From contig JAFSEF010000087.1 of NCBI GenBank assembly GCA_017435865.1, positions 1 to 44,681 on the forward strand: a stretch of 44,681 bases of DNA. The letters are read 5' to 3'. Shown here one piece after another: positions 9,140-17,373 of this stretch. The stretch comes from Clostridia bacterium. GTDB lineage: Bacteria; Bacillota; Clostridia; Oscillospirales; Acutalibacteraceae. The translations under genes were made by a program, and so were the position numbers. Within the stretch, counting starts at the first letter, position 1, and each line of letters starts with the position of its first letter. The notes below the pieces were generated by a model. That model was not told where the DNA came from, searched no databases, and saw only the letters and a list, made by a program, of their open reading frames with translations.

Positions 9140-9168
9140 ATTATATTATGAGGCTTGCACTTTGTCAA
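9140..9168 (-). promoter_or_regulatory. Consensus sigma-A promoter of the cell-wall operon
   Basis: On the minus strand, TTGACA (9168-9163) and TATAAT (9145-9140) are separated by exactly 17 bp. Both hexamers match consensus perfectly. It lies about 50 bp upstream of the start at 9090. Confidence 0.92.
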
Positions 9169-9287
9169 TTCACAAAATGCCGTTCACTATATAATAAACA
9201 TAAAACAGCAGAGTATTACATATTCTGCACCTGCTTGCATAAATCAGGCTGAGAAAGCGTTTTGTTCCGATAAAGAAAGCTGCAAGC

Positions 9288-9316
9288 TTGACAAATTGAG
9301 TAAATAATAATATAAT
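9288..9316 (+). promoter_or_regulatory. Consensus sigma-A promoter of the citrate synthase operon
   Basis: TTGACA (9288-9293), a 17-bp spacer and TATAAT (9311-9316) give a perfect consensus promoter. It fires away from the equally perfect promoter at 9140-9168, with about 120 bp between the two -35 boxes. Confidence 0.92.
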
Positions 9317-9360
9317 ATAGATTCAAATTGTATTCATTAAATCCGGAGTTGAAACAAATT

Positions 9361-10725
9361 ATGATCTTTGATGACAATCTGTATGAAGCGGAGTTTTTGT
9401 CCGATCTTTGCGAACAATACCGCGATTCATTGCATATAAATGCGGAAGATTTCAGCCGCTATCACATAAAAAGAGGCTTGCGTAACGATGACGGTACGGG
9501 TGTTATGGCCGGTCTGACACAGATCTGTAACGTTGACGGTTACTACATTGACGACGGTGAACGCATCCCCCGTGAAGGCAGACTGTCTTACCGCGGTGTC
9601 AATATTTATGATTTTGTCGGTGCCTGTGTGAACGAAGACCGTTTCGGTTATGAAGAACTGACCTTTTTGCTGCTGTTCGGTTTTTTGCCGACGGCAGACC
9701 AGCTGCAGCGTTTCCGCAACGTGCTTTCGCATTATCGTGAGTTGCCAAGTGCGTTCATTGAAGACGTTATCATGAAAGCACCGTCCCCGTCGGTCATGAA
9801 CCGTATGCAGAGTGCGGTTGCGGCCTTGTATGCCTACGATCCGCAGCCCGATGACCTGTCGCCCGAAAACATCATGCGTCAGAGCATTCAGATCATCGGC
9901 AGACTGCCTGCCCTGATGACCTATTCCTATCAGGTCAAACGCCGCAACTACCTCAACAAGAGTATGTATATCCACCCCGTCAAACCCGAACACAGCACGG
10001 CGGAAAGCATTCTCAATTCCGTCCGTTCCAACCGCCAGTTCACCGACGAAGAAGCAAAGCTGCTTGACCTGTGCATGATGCTGCACGCAGAACACGGCGG
10101 CGGTAACTGCTCCACCTTTGCAGTGCGTACGCTGACCAGTGCAGGTACGGATTCCTACGCTGCCATTGCGGCCGGTATCGGTGCACTCAAGGGACCCAAA
10201 CACGGCGGTGCAAACATGAAGGTTGCCGAAATGGTGGAAGCCATCCGCGAAGACGTGACCGACATCACCGACGAAGACCAAGTCGAAAACGCATTGCGTA
10301 AGGTGGTTCGCCGTGAAATCGGTGACAAATCGGGTCTGATTTACGGTATGGGACATGCCATTTACACCCTCAGTGACCCCAGAGCCGTTCTGCTCAAGGA
10401 AAATGCAAAGGCACTTGCCGAAAAGAAGGGCTACGGCGACGAATGGAAGCTGCTTGACAGCATTGAACGTCTGACCCCCAAGGTATTCCTTGAAGAAAAA
10501 GGCAACAGCAAGAAAATGTGTGCGAATGTTGACTTGTATTCGGGTCTTATTTACCGCATTCTTGCATTGCCCGAAGATCTGTATACACCCATTTTTGCCT
10601 GTGCAAGAGCTGCCGGCTGGTGTGCACATCGCATGGAAGCTCTTATTACCGACGGCAGAATCGTCCGTCCCGCATTCAAGAGTCTTGCCCAAAAACAGAA
10701 ATATGCCGCTCTTGCCGACCGTTGA
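9361..10725 (+). CDS. gltA: Citrate synthase
   Basis: Condenses acetyl-CoA and oxaloacetate to citrate, probably for glutamate synthesis in an anaerobe. The 454-residue protein carries HAEHGGGNCSTFAVR followed by GIGALKGPKHGGAN, with the catalytic histidines of the family, and MGHAIYTLSDPRA with the third active-site histidine and a substrate-binding arginine. The length is slightly above the 370-440 typical of bacterial enzymes and fits the clostridial form with an N-terminal extension. The ATG at 9361 is 12 bp after a CGGAG; a TTG at 9328 in the same frame has no ribosome-binding site. It is the first gene of a plus-strand run reaching ricT and has its own consensus promoter. Confidence 0.95.
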   Translation: MIFDDNLYEAEFLSDLCEQYRDSLHINAEDFSRYHIKRGLRNDDGTGVMAGLTQICNVDGYYIDDGERIPREGRLSYRGVNIYDFVGACVNEDRFGYEELTFLLLFGFLPTADQLQRFRNVLSHYRELPSAFIEDVIMKAPSPSVMNRMQSAVAALYAYDPQPDDLSPENIMRQSIQIIGRLPALMTYSYQVKRRNYLNKSMYIHPVKPEHSTAESILNSVRSNRQFTDEEAKLLDLCMMLHAEHGGGNCSTFAVRTLTSAGTDSYAAIAAGIGALKGPKHGGANMKVAEMVEAIREDVTDITDEDQVENALRKVVRREIGDKSGLIYGMGHAIYTLSDPRAVLLKENAKALAEKKGYGDEWKLLDSIERLTPKVFLEEKGNSKKMCANVDLYSGLIYRILALPEDLYTPIFACARAAGWCAHRMEALITDGRIVRPAFKSLAQKQKYAALADR

Positions 10726-10766
10726 GTCTGCGTGTGCGGAGAATTAAGAAGGGAAGCGTTTTTTGT

Positions 10767-11720
10767 ATGAAAAAAATAACCATCAAGGGCAGTGTCGAAA
10801 AACTGTCACCTGCTGCTCCCATGATCGTTGCAGCCGTTGCTGCTGCCGTTCTGTTGCCCATCCGTATCTGGCAGCTTTTTGCCAATACCGATCTTGCAAC
10901 CGGCTTTTTTGTTGAAAAGAATGCGATCGTTTACATCTTTTATATTGTAGCCGTTCTTGCCTGTCTGGCTGTTGTGGTGCTTTCGTACCTCAGCGGCAAA
11001 ATGCCCGGCTCCAAGCCTGCCGAAGTCAAGGCGGTTTTCAGCGGTATTGCATCGCTGCTGCTTGCATTCGGTTTCGGTTACACGGTGCTGCCGCTGCTGA
11101 GTGATCTGCAGAACGAAGCCATCAACACGGGGCTTGGTATGTTTGAAGCCGCCAAGCTCAGCGGCAACCTGCGTAATATGCTCGAAATGGTTTTCAGTGC
11201 CGTTGCCATGGTTGCATTCGTGCTGTATGCCGTTTCCTGCTTCACGGGCAAAAGAGAATGGCTCAAATACACCGCTGTTCTGTTCCTTGCAGCACCCATG
11301 TGGGGTGTGTTCCGCATTCTCTCTTATTTTTCTTACACCATCAGCTATCTTGTGTCTGCAGAGCTTTTCTGTGAACTGTATGCAGCACTGTTTTTGATGC
11401 TGTTTTTGTTCAGCTATTCCCGTTTCATTACTCGTACGGGTTCGGAAGGCAATACGTGGGCTGTTGTGTCAACCGGTCTTATCAGCACGCTGTTCTGTGT
11501 GCTCGCAAGTGTGCCGCGTATTTTTACAAGCGTTGTCGGTCTCGGTACCGTCGAAGGCTTCGGTATTGACTGGCTGTATGTCACAGGTGCTGTTTTCTCG
11601 CTGACGGCTGTGCTGTCCTGCGTTTTCAGAGGTGTGCAGGACAAAACCCCCGAAGAAAGAATCCCCGAATCCGCAGGCGAAGACGGCGATATTCCCGTTC
11701 AGCCCTTTACCGTTGAATGA
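10767..11720 (+). CDS. Polytopic membrane protein of unknown function
   Basis: A 317-residue protein with roughly seven or eight hydrophobic segments, starting with a basic N-terminus and ending with an acidic soluble tail of about 35 residues (rich in Pro, Glu and Asp). I recognise no transport or enzyme motif. The ATG at 10767 follows a weak purine stretch (AAGGGAAG), 41 bp after the citrate synthase stop. Its TGA overlaps the start of the AEC transporter gene, so the two are probably translationally coupled. Confidence 0.8.
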   Translation: MKKITIKGSVEKLSPAAPMIVAAVAAAVLLPIRIWQLFANTDLATGFFVEKNAIVYIFYIVAVLACLAVVVLSYLSGKMPGSKPAEVKAVFSGIASLLLAFGFGYTVLPLLSDLQNEAINTGLGMFEAAKLSGNLRNMLEMVFSAVAMVAFVLYAVSCFTGKREWLKYTAVLFLAAPMWGVFRILSYFSYTISYLVSAELFCELYAALFLMLFLFSYSRFITRTGSEGNTWAVVSTGLISTLFCVLASVPRIFTSVVGLGTVEGFGIDWLYVTGAVFSLTAVLSCVFRGVQDKTPEERIPESAGEDGDIPVQPFTVE

Positions 11721-12661
11721 TGGAAGTTTTCTTTTCAAATGTATGGATCGCTGCACGGCAGGTGCTGATCCTGTATATCATGGTCGCCATCGGTTTTTTG
11801 TGCGACAAAACGAAGCTGTTTACCGAAAAAACGGCTCGTTTGACCAATAATCTTTTGTTTTATGTCATCACCACGGCGGTGATCGTCAAATCTTTTGCAA
11901 CCACCCCCTTTACCCCCGAAACCGCAAAGCAGCTGCTCATTGCCTCTTTGTGTGCGGTCGGCACGCACGTACTGGGAATTGTGCTGACCCTGCCGTTGTA
12001 CCGCAAAGGCAAAACCGCACATGATGTGGTTTATAAGTATGCCTGCATTTACGGCAATTTCGGTTACATGGCATTGCCGCTTGCACAGGCACTTCTCGGT
12101 GACGAGGGTGTGCTGTACTGTTCGATGGGTGTGCTTGTGTTCCAGGTTTTCTGTTTCACACACGGCATCAGCATGATGAACCGTTCGGAAGAAAAAACAA
12201 AATTCAGCATCAAAAAAATCCTGCTCAACCCCGGTATCATCGGTGTTCTGCTCGGTCTGCCGTTCTTTGCGTTCGGCATTCAAATGCCCGAATTTGTACT
12301 CGAACCCGTCTCTGCCGTTGCATCCATGAACACCCCTCTTGCTATGATTCTGTTGGGTACGTATATGTCCAACTGCGGCCTCAAAGGTCTACTCTCCGAC
12401 AAAAACAATTATTTTGTGACTCTTGTCAAAAATATCATCATTCCCATGATCATGCTTGCCGTTCTCAAGGGCACAGGCATTGTCACGGGTACGCTGTTGG
12501 TGTCCACGCTCATTCAGGCGAGTGCACCCTCAGCCAACAACACCGTCATGTTTTCCGCCATGTACGGACATGACACGGGTGTTGCCACCAAAACCGTCAC
12601 CTTTTCAACCTTTGCAAGTGTGCTGACAATGCCCTGCATTATCGCACTTGCTCAGCTGTGA
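11717..12661 (+). CDS. AEC-family (auxin efflux carrier) permease
   Basis: A 314-residue integral membrane protein of the AEC family (bacterial relatives of plant PIN carriers), which usually export or import small carboxylates such as malate. About ten hydrophobic segments are arranged as two inverted halves. NNLLFYVITTAVIVKSF near the N-terminus and ASAPSANNTVMFSAMYG near the C-terminus match the family's helix-break regions with conserved Asn and Pro. The start is one of two adjacent ATG codons (11717 or 11720) overlapping the preceding stop. The position behind citrate synthase would fit an organic acid substrate, but the substrate is not shown by the sequence. Confidence 0.85.
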   Translation: MMEVFFSNVWIAARQVLILYIMVAIGFLCDKTKLFTEKTARLTNNLLFYVITTAVIVKSFATTPFTPETAKQLLIASLCAVGTHVLGIVLTLPLYRKGKTAHDVVYKYACIYGNFGYMALPLAQALLGDEGVLYCSMGVLVFQVFCFTHGISMMNRSEEKTKFSIKKILLNPGIIGVLLGLPFFAFGIQMPEFVLEPVSAVASMNTPLAMILLGTYMSNCGLKGLLSDKNNYFVTLVKNIIIPMIMLAVLKGTGIVTGTLLVSTLIQASAPSANNTVMFSAMYGHDTGVATKTVTFSTFASVLTMPCIIALAQL

Positions 12662-13458
12662 GTGCTGTCGGCAGGGAAGACCTGCAGGCTGTATTTGCAG
12701 AATATCCGTGGGGAATCTGTCCGTTTGAGGCAATACGCGACCGCCTGTTGCCCGTACGCAGTCTGCAAAGGCTGCCCGACGGGGCAAAAACCGTCTTTTT
12801 GGTGCTTTTTCCGTATCTGCTGGACGAGGATGTGTATGCACAAACGCAACTCTCACGCTATGCCGTGTCGGCGGATTATCATCTGTTGTGCGGTGAAAAG
12901 CTCGATGCCATGTGCACCCGTCTGCAGGAGATGTTCCCCGGAAACACCTTTGTCCGTTTTACGGATGCATCCCCCATTCCCGAAGTGTATGCGGCTGCCT
13001 GTGCAGGTCTGGGAAAGATCGGCAAAAACGGTCTGCTGCTGCACAAAGACTTCGGTTCATGGGTTTTTATAGGCGAAATCGTCACGGATCTGTGCGTGCC
13101 GTGTGAAGCGGCTGCACCTGTGTTGTGTGACGGCTGCAATGCCTGTGTGCAGGCTTGCCCTACGGGGGCTTTGTCTGCAGACGGTGTTTGTGTGCAGCGT
13201 TGTCTTTCGCATATTTCCCAAAAAAGAAAGCTGACAGACGATGATGTTTCCCTCTTACGTGCACATACTGTATTGTGGGGATGCGACCGCTGCCAGCTTG
13301 CCTGTCCGCAAAACAGGAACGCAAAAACAACTTTTGATATTTCTTTTAAATCTACCGTAAAAACCGTTCCGGACAGGGACGATCCGCAACGTGCGTATGC
13401 ATGGCGTGGGGAAGCCGTGTTCCGCAACCTCGGTCTGCTTGAACAGGAGAAGGAATGA
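12658..13458 (+). CDS. queG: Short QueG-like epoxyqueuosine reductase
   Basis: QueG reduces epoxyqueuosine to queuosine in tRNA, using cobalamin and two [4Fe-4S] clusters. The 266-residue protein has the N-terminal region with GLGKIGKNGLLLHKDFGSW, then CDGCNACVQACPTGAL and a second group CDRCQLACPQNR, which together supply the cluster cysteines. It is shorter than proteobacterial QueG (about 350-380) and lacks the C-terminal HEAT-like part; such short versions are common in clostridia. The start is a GTG at 12658 that overlaps the AEC stop as GTGA, and the stop overlaps the holB start as ATGA. The epoxyqueuosine substrate is assumed from the family. Confidence 0.82.
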   Translation: MSAVGREDLQAVFAEYPWGICPFEAIRDRLLPVRSLQRLPDGAKTVFLVLFPYLLDEDVYAQTQLSRYAVSADYHLLCGEKLDAMCTRLQEMFPGNTFVRFTDASPIPEVYAAACAGLGKIGKNGLLLHKDFGSWVFIGEIVTDLCVPCEAAAPVLCDGCNACVQACPTGALSADGVCVQRCLSHISQKRKLTDDDVSLLRAHTVLWGCDRCQLACPQNRNAKTTFDISFKSTVKTVPDRDDPQRAYAWRGEAVFRNLGLLEQEKE

Positions 13459-14324
13459 AACAACCAACCGCCAAGACCGATATCCTGCCTGCTGCTCTGC
13501 TGTCGCTGATCCGCACAGGGCGTTGTCCCCATGCGGTGCTGCTTGCCGGCGGCGACGAACGAAGCCGCAAAAAAGCCTGCGAAACAGCGGCTGCCGCCTT
13601 GCTGTGCGAAAACCGCGAGCAAGCTCCCTGCGGCAAATGCAAAGCCTGCATCAAAACCAAGGCAGGCACCCATCCGGATATCAGCATCTTTACGGGAACG
13701 GAAAAAACACATTCCGTGGGCATTGCCACCATCCGCGATTCCATCCGTTCGGGACTTTATATTTCGCCCAATGAGGCACAACGAAAAGTCTATGTGCTGC
13801 CCGATGCCGACGGCATGACCCGTGAAGCACAGAACGCTTTCCTCAAAACACTGGAAGAACCGCCTGCTTATGTCAGTTTTGTATTGGGAGCAGACAGCAA
13901 ACAAAAACTGCTTTCGACCGTGCTTTCACGCTGCACCGCATTTTCATTGGGTGAAAAGACGGAAAAGGAAGGCACGGAACGTGACATTGCGGCTGCCCTT
14001 GCGGCTGCACTTGCACGAAAGAACGAGTTTGAACTGATCAATGCCGCTGCACCTTTGCAGAAAAACCGTAAACTGATTAAAAAAACGGCGGTGTACCTGC
14101 AGACCTTGCTGCGTGATGCGGCAGCAAGCGATGCCAACGTGCCGACCTTGTCGGGACTTGAACGTGAAGCCGTGCAGCTCGGTACAGCGTTCAATATGCA
14201 TCAGATTACGCAGTTGATGTCTGTGCTGCGTGATATCTGCGAATATGCAGACAAAAATGCAAACGAAAATCTGTTGCTCTGCGTGCTGACATCGCGTCTT
14301 GCAGCAGTCTGGAAAGCAGAGTAA
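13455..14324 (+). CDS. holB: DNA polymerase III delta' subunit
   Basis: Clamp-loader subunit of the replicative polymerase. The 289-residue protein shows the family features: a degenerate nucleotide-binding loop (AGGDERSRKKA, no GKT), a zinc module CGKCKAC with an upstream Cys, VLPDADGMTREAQNAFLKTLEEPP, and the SRC sensor region at LSTVLSRC. Loss of the P-loop lysine is normal for delta'. The gene overlaps queG by four bases (ATGA) and lies directly before ricT, a pairing conserved across many Bacillota. The length is a little short compared with typical delta' (about 320). Confidence 0.93.
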   Translation: MKQPTAKTDILPAALLSLIRTGRCPHAVLLAGGDERSRKKACETAAAALLCENREQAPCGKCKACIKTKAGTHPDISIFTGTEKTHSVGIATIRDSIRSGLYISPNEAQRKVYVLPDADGMTREAQNAFLKTLEEPPAYVSFVLGADSKQKLLSTVLSRCTAFSLGEKTEKEGTERDIAAALAAALARKNEFELINAAAPLQKNRKLIKKTAVYLQTLLRDAAASDANVPTLSGLEREAVQLGTAFNMHQITQLMSVLRDICEYADKNANENLLLCVLTSRLAAVWKAE

Positions 14325-14373
14325 TCTCTGCATGAAACGGCAGCCCGACGGCTGCATGAAAGGAAGATGTATT

Positions 14374-15237
14374 ATGGCTGAAGTCATCGGCGTACGCTTT
14401 AAAGATGTCGGCAGAGTGTACTATTTTGACCCCATCGGTTATAAAATTGAAAAAGGCAAAAAGGTCATTGTGGAAACCGTCCGCGGTGTGGAATGCGGTA
14501 CGGTTGCACAGGAAAACAAAGAGGTTTCCGACGAAGAAATCGTAAAACCTCTGAAACCCATCATCCGTCCTGCCACCGAACAGGACGAAAAGCAGCTGAT
14601 CGTCAATGCCGAAAAAGAGAAAAAGGCATTTGCCATCTGCGAACAAAAAATTGCCGCCCATAAGCTCGATATGCACCTTGTGGAGGCTGAATACACATTT
14701 GACTGTGCAAAGCTGCTGTTCTTCTACACAGCTCCCAACAGAGTCGATTTCAGAGGCCTTGTCAAGGATCTTGCTTCCGTATTCCGTGTACGCATTGAAC
14801 TGCGTCAGATCGGTGTGCGTGACGAAGCAAAGATGCTCGGCGGCTTAGGAATCTGCGGCAGACCCTTCTGCTGTAAGGAATTTTTGTCCGATTTCCAGCC
14901 GGTGTCCATCCGTATGGCAAAAGAACAGGGCTTGTCGTTGAATCCCGTCAAAATCAGCGGTACCTGCGGCAGACTGATGTGCTGCCTGAAATACGAACAG
15001 TCTTCCTATGAACATCTGCTGCGTATCACACCCAAAATCGGTGCCCTTGTGGACACGGTGGAAGGCAAGGGTGTGGTTGTGGATAACAACCTGCTGACAG
15101 GCATTCTGAAGGTCCGCCTTGATCGCAGACCCGATGCGGCTCCCTTTGTTGTCAGCCGCAAAGACTGCAAGCTTATCAAGGACGGACGCATTCATGTGGA
15201 CAAGGCAGAGCTGGAAGCATTGAAAGATATTGAATAA
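14374..15237 (+). CDS. ricT: PSP1-domain protein RicT (YaaT)
   Basis: RicT is part of the RicAFT (Y-) complex, which in Bacillus subtilis carries [4Fe-4S] clusters and acts with RNase Y on mRNA maturation. The 287-residue protein has the PSP1 fold and the cysteine-rich block GGLGICGRPFCC followed by GTCGRLMCCLKYEQ, supplying the cluster ligands. AAAGGAAG lies eight or nine bases before the ATG at 14374. It follows holB by 49 bp, in keeping with the holB-yaaT order of Bacillota. An AT-rich hairpin with a T run follows at 15265-15290. Confidence 0.93.
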   Translation: MAEVIGVRFKDVGRVYYFDPIGYKIEKGKKVIVETVRGVECGTVAQENKEVSDEEIVKPLKPIIRPATEQDEKQLIVNAEKEKKAFAICEQKIAAHKLDMHLVEAEYTFDCAKLLFFYTAPNRVDFRGLVKDLASVFRVRIELRQIGVRDEAKMLGGLGICGRPFCCKEFLSDFQPVSIRMAKEQGLSLNPVKISGTCGRLMCCLKYEQSSYEHLLRITPKIGALVDTVEGKGVVVDNNLLTGILKVRLDRRPDAAPFVVSRKDCKLIKDGRIHVDKAELEALKDIE

Positions 15238-15264
15238 ATGATCTGAATTTAATGATAAATCGAT

Positions 15265-15290
15265 AATATTATGTTGTAATATTTCTTTTT
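15265..15290 (+). terminator. Weak AT-rich terminator after ricT
   Basis: AATATTA and TAATATT form a 7-bp stem around a 5-base loop, followed by TCTTTTT. The stem is all A/T, so it is a weak candidate. It is the only hairpin between ricT and the ferredoxin promoter. Confidence 0.4.
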
Positions 15291-15295
15291 CCATA

Positions 15296-15323
15296 TTGAT
15301 ATTTATATAGCATGTGCTAAAAT
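15296..15323 (+). promoter_or_regulatory. Promoter of the ferredoxin gene
   Basis: TTGATA (15296-15301), a 16-bp spacer and TAAAAT (15318-15323) lie 34 bp upstream of the ferredoxin ATG, so the ferredoxin has its own transcript. Confidence 0.7.
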
Positions 15324-15357
15324 GTTAGATACATCAATGAAAAAGGAGGCAACTAAA

Positions 15358-15528
15358 ATGGCATACATTATTTCCGATGCTTGCATTTCCTGCGGCGCTT
15401 GTGCAGGTGAATGTCCGGTAGAAGCTATCTCCGAAGGCGACGGCATTTATGTTATTGATGCAGATGCTTGCATCGAATGCGGCGCTTGTGCAGATGCTTG
15501 CCCCGTAGGTGCTCCGGCTGCTGAATAA
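15358..15528 (+). CDS. 2[4Fe-4S] clostridial-type ferredoxin
   Basis: A 56-residue electron carrier. It has two CxxCxxCxxxCP motifs: CISCGACAGECP and CIECGACADACP, each binding one low-potential [4Fe-4S] cluster. Size and spacing match clostridial ferredoxin exactly. AAGGAGG is eight bases before the ATG. It is monocistronic, with a promoter at 15296-15323 and a strong hairpin at 15550-15581. Such ferredoxins are the low-potential partners of electron-bifurcating enzymes like the Stn-like complex encoded at 20656-24870. Confidence 0.96.
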   Translation: MAYIISDACISCGACAGECPVEAISEGDGIYVIDADACIECGACADACPVGAPAAE

Positions 15529-15549
15529 GCAATCAAACACTTCAACAAA

Positions 15550-15581
15550 AAAGACCTCCCGTCAATCGACGGGAGGTCTTT
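15550..15581. terminator. Strong convergent terminator between ferredoxin and lipoprotein genes
   Basis: GACCTCCCGTC and GACGGGAGGTC form an 11-bp GC-rich stem with a 4-base loop. A runs before and T runs after the stem let it act on both strands. The minus-strand T6 is better than the plus-strand TTT. It separates the converging genes ending at 15528 and 15616. Confidence 0.88.
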
Positions 15582-15615
15582 GCCTTTGGTTGTAATGTCA
15601 GGTGATCCGCTGATA

Positions 15616-16026
15616 TCAGTCGTTTTCTTCGTTGAGTGCACTGTTGACTTTGTCTGCAGCACCTGCAAGTGCTTCTTCAACAACGTCTGCTGCACCGCCG
15701 AGTGCTTCACCGACCACATCTTCCACACCGCCCAACACGGTATCAAGGAAAGAAGAACCGGTGCCCGAAGAGCTGCTTGTCTTTTCGGAGACATCTTCTG
15801 CATCGCCGGAAGCATCAACATCTGCATCTGCATCTGCATTTTCGTCATCGACGTTTTCTTCGTTTTCGTCTGTATCCGCATCTGCATCCTTTTCGGTTGC
15901 ATCGGCAACAACGGCATCATCGGGATCGGTGATGTTCACTTCGTTTCTGTTGCCGCAGGAGGCAAATACAACGATCATAATCATAGCCAGTGAGAAACAT
16001 CCGATAATAGCAAGAAAATTTTTCAT
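15616..16026 (-). CDS. Acidic low-complexity lipoprotein
   Basis: A 136-residue predicted lipoprotein. It has a basic N-terminus, a hydrophobic stretch and a lipobox VFASC at about residues 19-23. The mature part is dominated by Asp, Glu and Ala (a DADAD-type run), then a Ser/Gly linker and an Ala/Val-rich amphipathic helix at the C-terminus (about 90-130). I recognise no domain. Of the two in-frame ATG codons, the one at 16026 is preferred because AAGGGG lies eight bases upstream, while the one at 16032 is too close. It has its own promoter (16076-16104). Confidence 0.85.
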   Translation of the reverse strand: MKNFLAIIGCFSLAMIMIVVFASCGNRNEVNITDPDDAVVADATEKDADADTDENEENVDDENADADADVDASGDAEDVSEKTSSSSGTGSSFLDTVLGGVEDVVGEALGGAADVVEEALAGAADKVNSALNEEND

Positions 16027-16075
16027 TCTCATAACCCCTTATAATAAAAAACTGATTGCATGAACATACACTTTC

Positions 16076-16104
16076 ATTATAACACAGAAAAAAGAAAAAT
16101 ACAA
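16076..16104 (-). promoter_or_regulatory. Promoter of the acidic lipoprotein gene
   Basis: On the minus strand, TTGTAT (16104-16099) and TATAAT (16081-16076) are 17 bp apart, about 50 bp upstream of the start at 16026. Confidence 0.75.
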
Positions 16105-16139
16105 GTCTTCTCTGTTATATTAAATAAAGAAAGACGTGA

Positions 16140-17225
16140 TTATTTGGTCAAAACGTCAAATCTTCCCGCAAAATCTTCGCTTGCACAGTCCTCTGTCATC
16201 GGCAAAGTCACGGGTTTGCCTTCGGCTGCGGACTTGTAAATGGCAAGCACCGTTTCGAGGGCACTTCTGCCGGCTTCGGCATCGACATAAGGTTTTCTGC
16301 CGTCACGGACAGCTTCGGCAAAATCGCGGAACAGGCTTGTGTGGCCGTTGCCGTACACATTTTCGGTCTGTTCAATGAGTCCGCTGACATCTTCCAGTGC
16401 ATGCGGCATCTGCCAGACTTCCACCGTGTTGGCACTTGTGCCGCCGAGTTTGCACATACCTGTTGTGCCGAAGACGGAAAGATGTTCTTCGAGGTTGCGT
16501 TCGGCACAGTTGACCGTGCCTTCCACCGTTGCGACGGCTCCGTTGGCAAATTTGAGCACCGCAACACCGATGTCTTCCGCTTCAATATAGGGATGCTGCC
16601 TGCGTTCGGTAAAACCGAAAACCTCTTTCAGTTCGCCGCCGAGCATCCAACGCAGCAGGTCAATGCCGTGGATGCACTGATTCATCAGCGTGCCGCCGTC
16701 AGAAGCCCATTTTCCTCTCCAGTCAGCCTGGTCATAATAGTCCTTACCGCGGCACCAGCGTACCGTGATCGCACCGTGTGACAGCTGACCGAACCAGCCT
16801 GCATCAATGGCTTTACGCATTTCCTGTACGGCAATATTGAATCGGTTCTGGTGGCAGACACCGACGGTGACGTTGTGATTTTTGGCTTCTTCGATGATTT
16901 TGTCGGCATCGGACAAACGCATTGCCATCGGCTTTTCGATCAGTGTGTGAATACCGCGGCGGATGCAGTCGAGTGCAGCCTGTGCGTGCAGTCCGCTCGG
17001 CAGAGCAATGCTGACAAGGTCGGGTTTTTCGGTGTCGAGCATTTCGTTCCAGTCAGCGTAGCGGTGCAGGTCTGAAAAATCACGGTCAAGTGCAGCACGG
17101 TCGAGCATATCGTCAATATGACTGTTGTCGGTATCGCAGACGGCAACAATGTCAAAACCGTTTGCGTTTGCTGCTTTGAGATGGTTCGGCGATACTCTGC
17201 CGCAACCGATGAGTGCGTATTTCAT
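16140..17225 (-). CDS. Gfo/Idh/MocA-family oxidoreductase
   Basis: A 361-residue NAD(P)-dependent dehydrogenase of the glucose-fructose oxidoreductase / inositol dehydrogenase family. The N-terminal Rossmann motif is GCGRVSPNHLKAA (residues 8-20). The family signature EKPMA lies near residue 92 and GGTLMNQCIHGIDLLRWMLGG near 190, including the conserved catalytic-site histidine. GGGAGG is seven bases before the ATG at 17225. The substrate is probably a sugar or sugar-derived acid but cannot be named. It is transcribed alone from a promoter at 17271-17299. Confidence 0.9.
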   Translation of the reverse strand: MKYALIGCGRVSPNHLKAANANGFDIVAVCDTDNSHIDDMLDRAALDRDFSDLHRYADWNEMLDTEKPDLVSIALPSGLHAQAALDCIRRGIHTLIEKPMAMRLSDADKIIEEAKNHNVTVGVCHQNRFNIAVQEMRKAIDAGWFGQLSHGAITVRWCRGKDYYDQADWRGKWASDGGTLMNQCIHGIDLLRWMLGGELKEVFGFTERRQHPYIEAEDIGVAVLKFANGAVATVEGTVNCAERNLEEHLSVFGTTGMCKLGGTSANTVEVWQMPHALEDVSGLIEQTENVYGNGHTSLFRDFAEAVRDGRKPYVDAEAGRSALETVLAIYKSAAEGKPVTLPMTEDCASEDFAGRFDVLTK

Positions 17226-17270
17226 AACAAAACCTCCCGAAAAGAAAATAGGTTTGTGTCAACTGACAAT

Positions 17271-17299
17271 ATTTTAACACAATGCAATATGAAAATCAA
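17271..17299 (-). promoter_or_regulatory. Promoter of the Gfo/Idh/MocA gene
   Basis: On the minus strand, TTGATT (17299-17294) and TAAAAT (17276-17271) are separated by 17 bp, about 45 bp upstream of the start at 17225. Confidence 0.7.
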
Positions 17300-17346
17300 G
17301 AAAAAACGGGTAACAATATAAGTGCTGTGTCTTGATTTGAAAAACA

Positions 17347-17373
17347 TTAGCACTCTGATTGTCAGAGTGCTAA
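17347..17373. promoter_or_regulatory. CIRCE operator (HrcA-binding site)
   Basis: TTAGCACTC, nine bases, GAGTGCTAA: an exact match to the CIRCE consensus bound by the heat-shock repressor HrcA. It lies about 200 bp upstream of hsp20 and about 120 bp upstream of the divergent oxidoreductase gene. The distance implies a long hsp20 leader. Confidence 0.95.
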
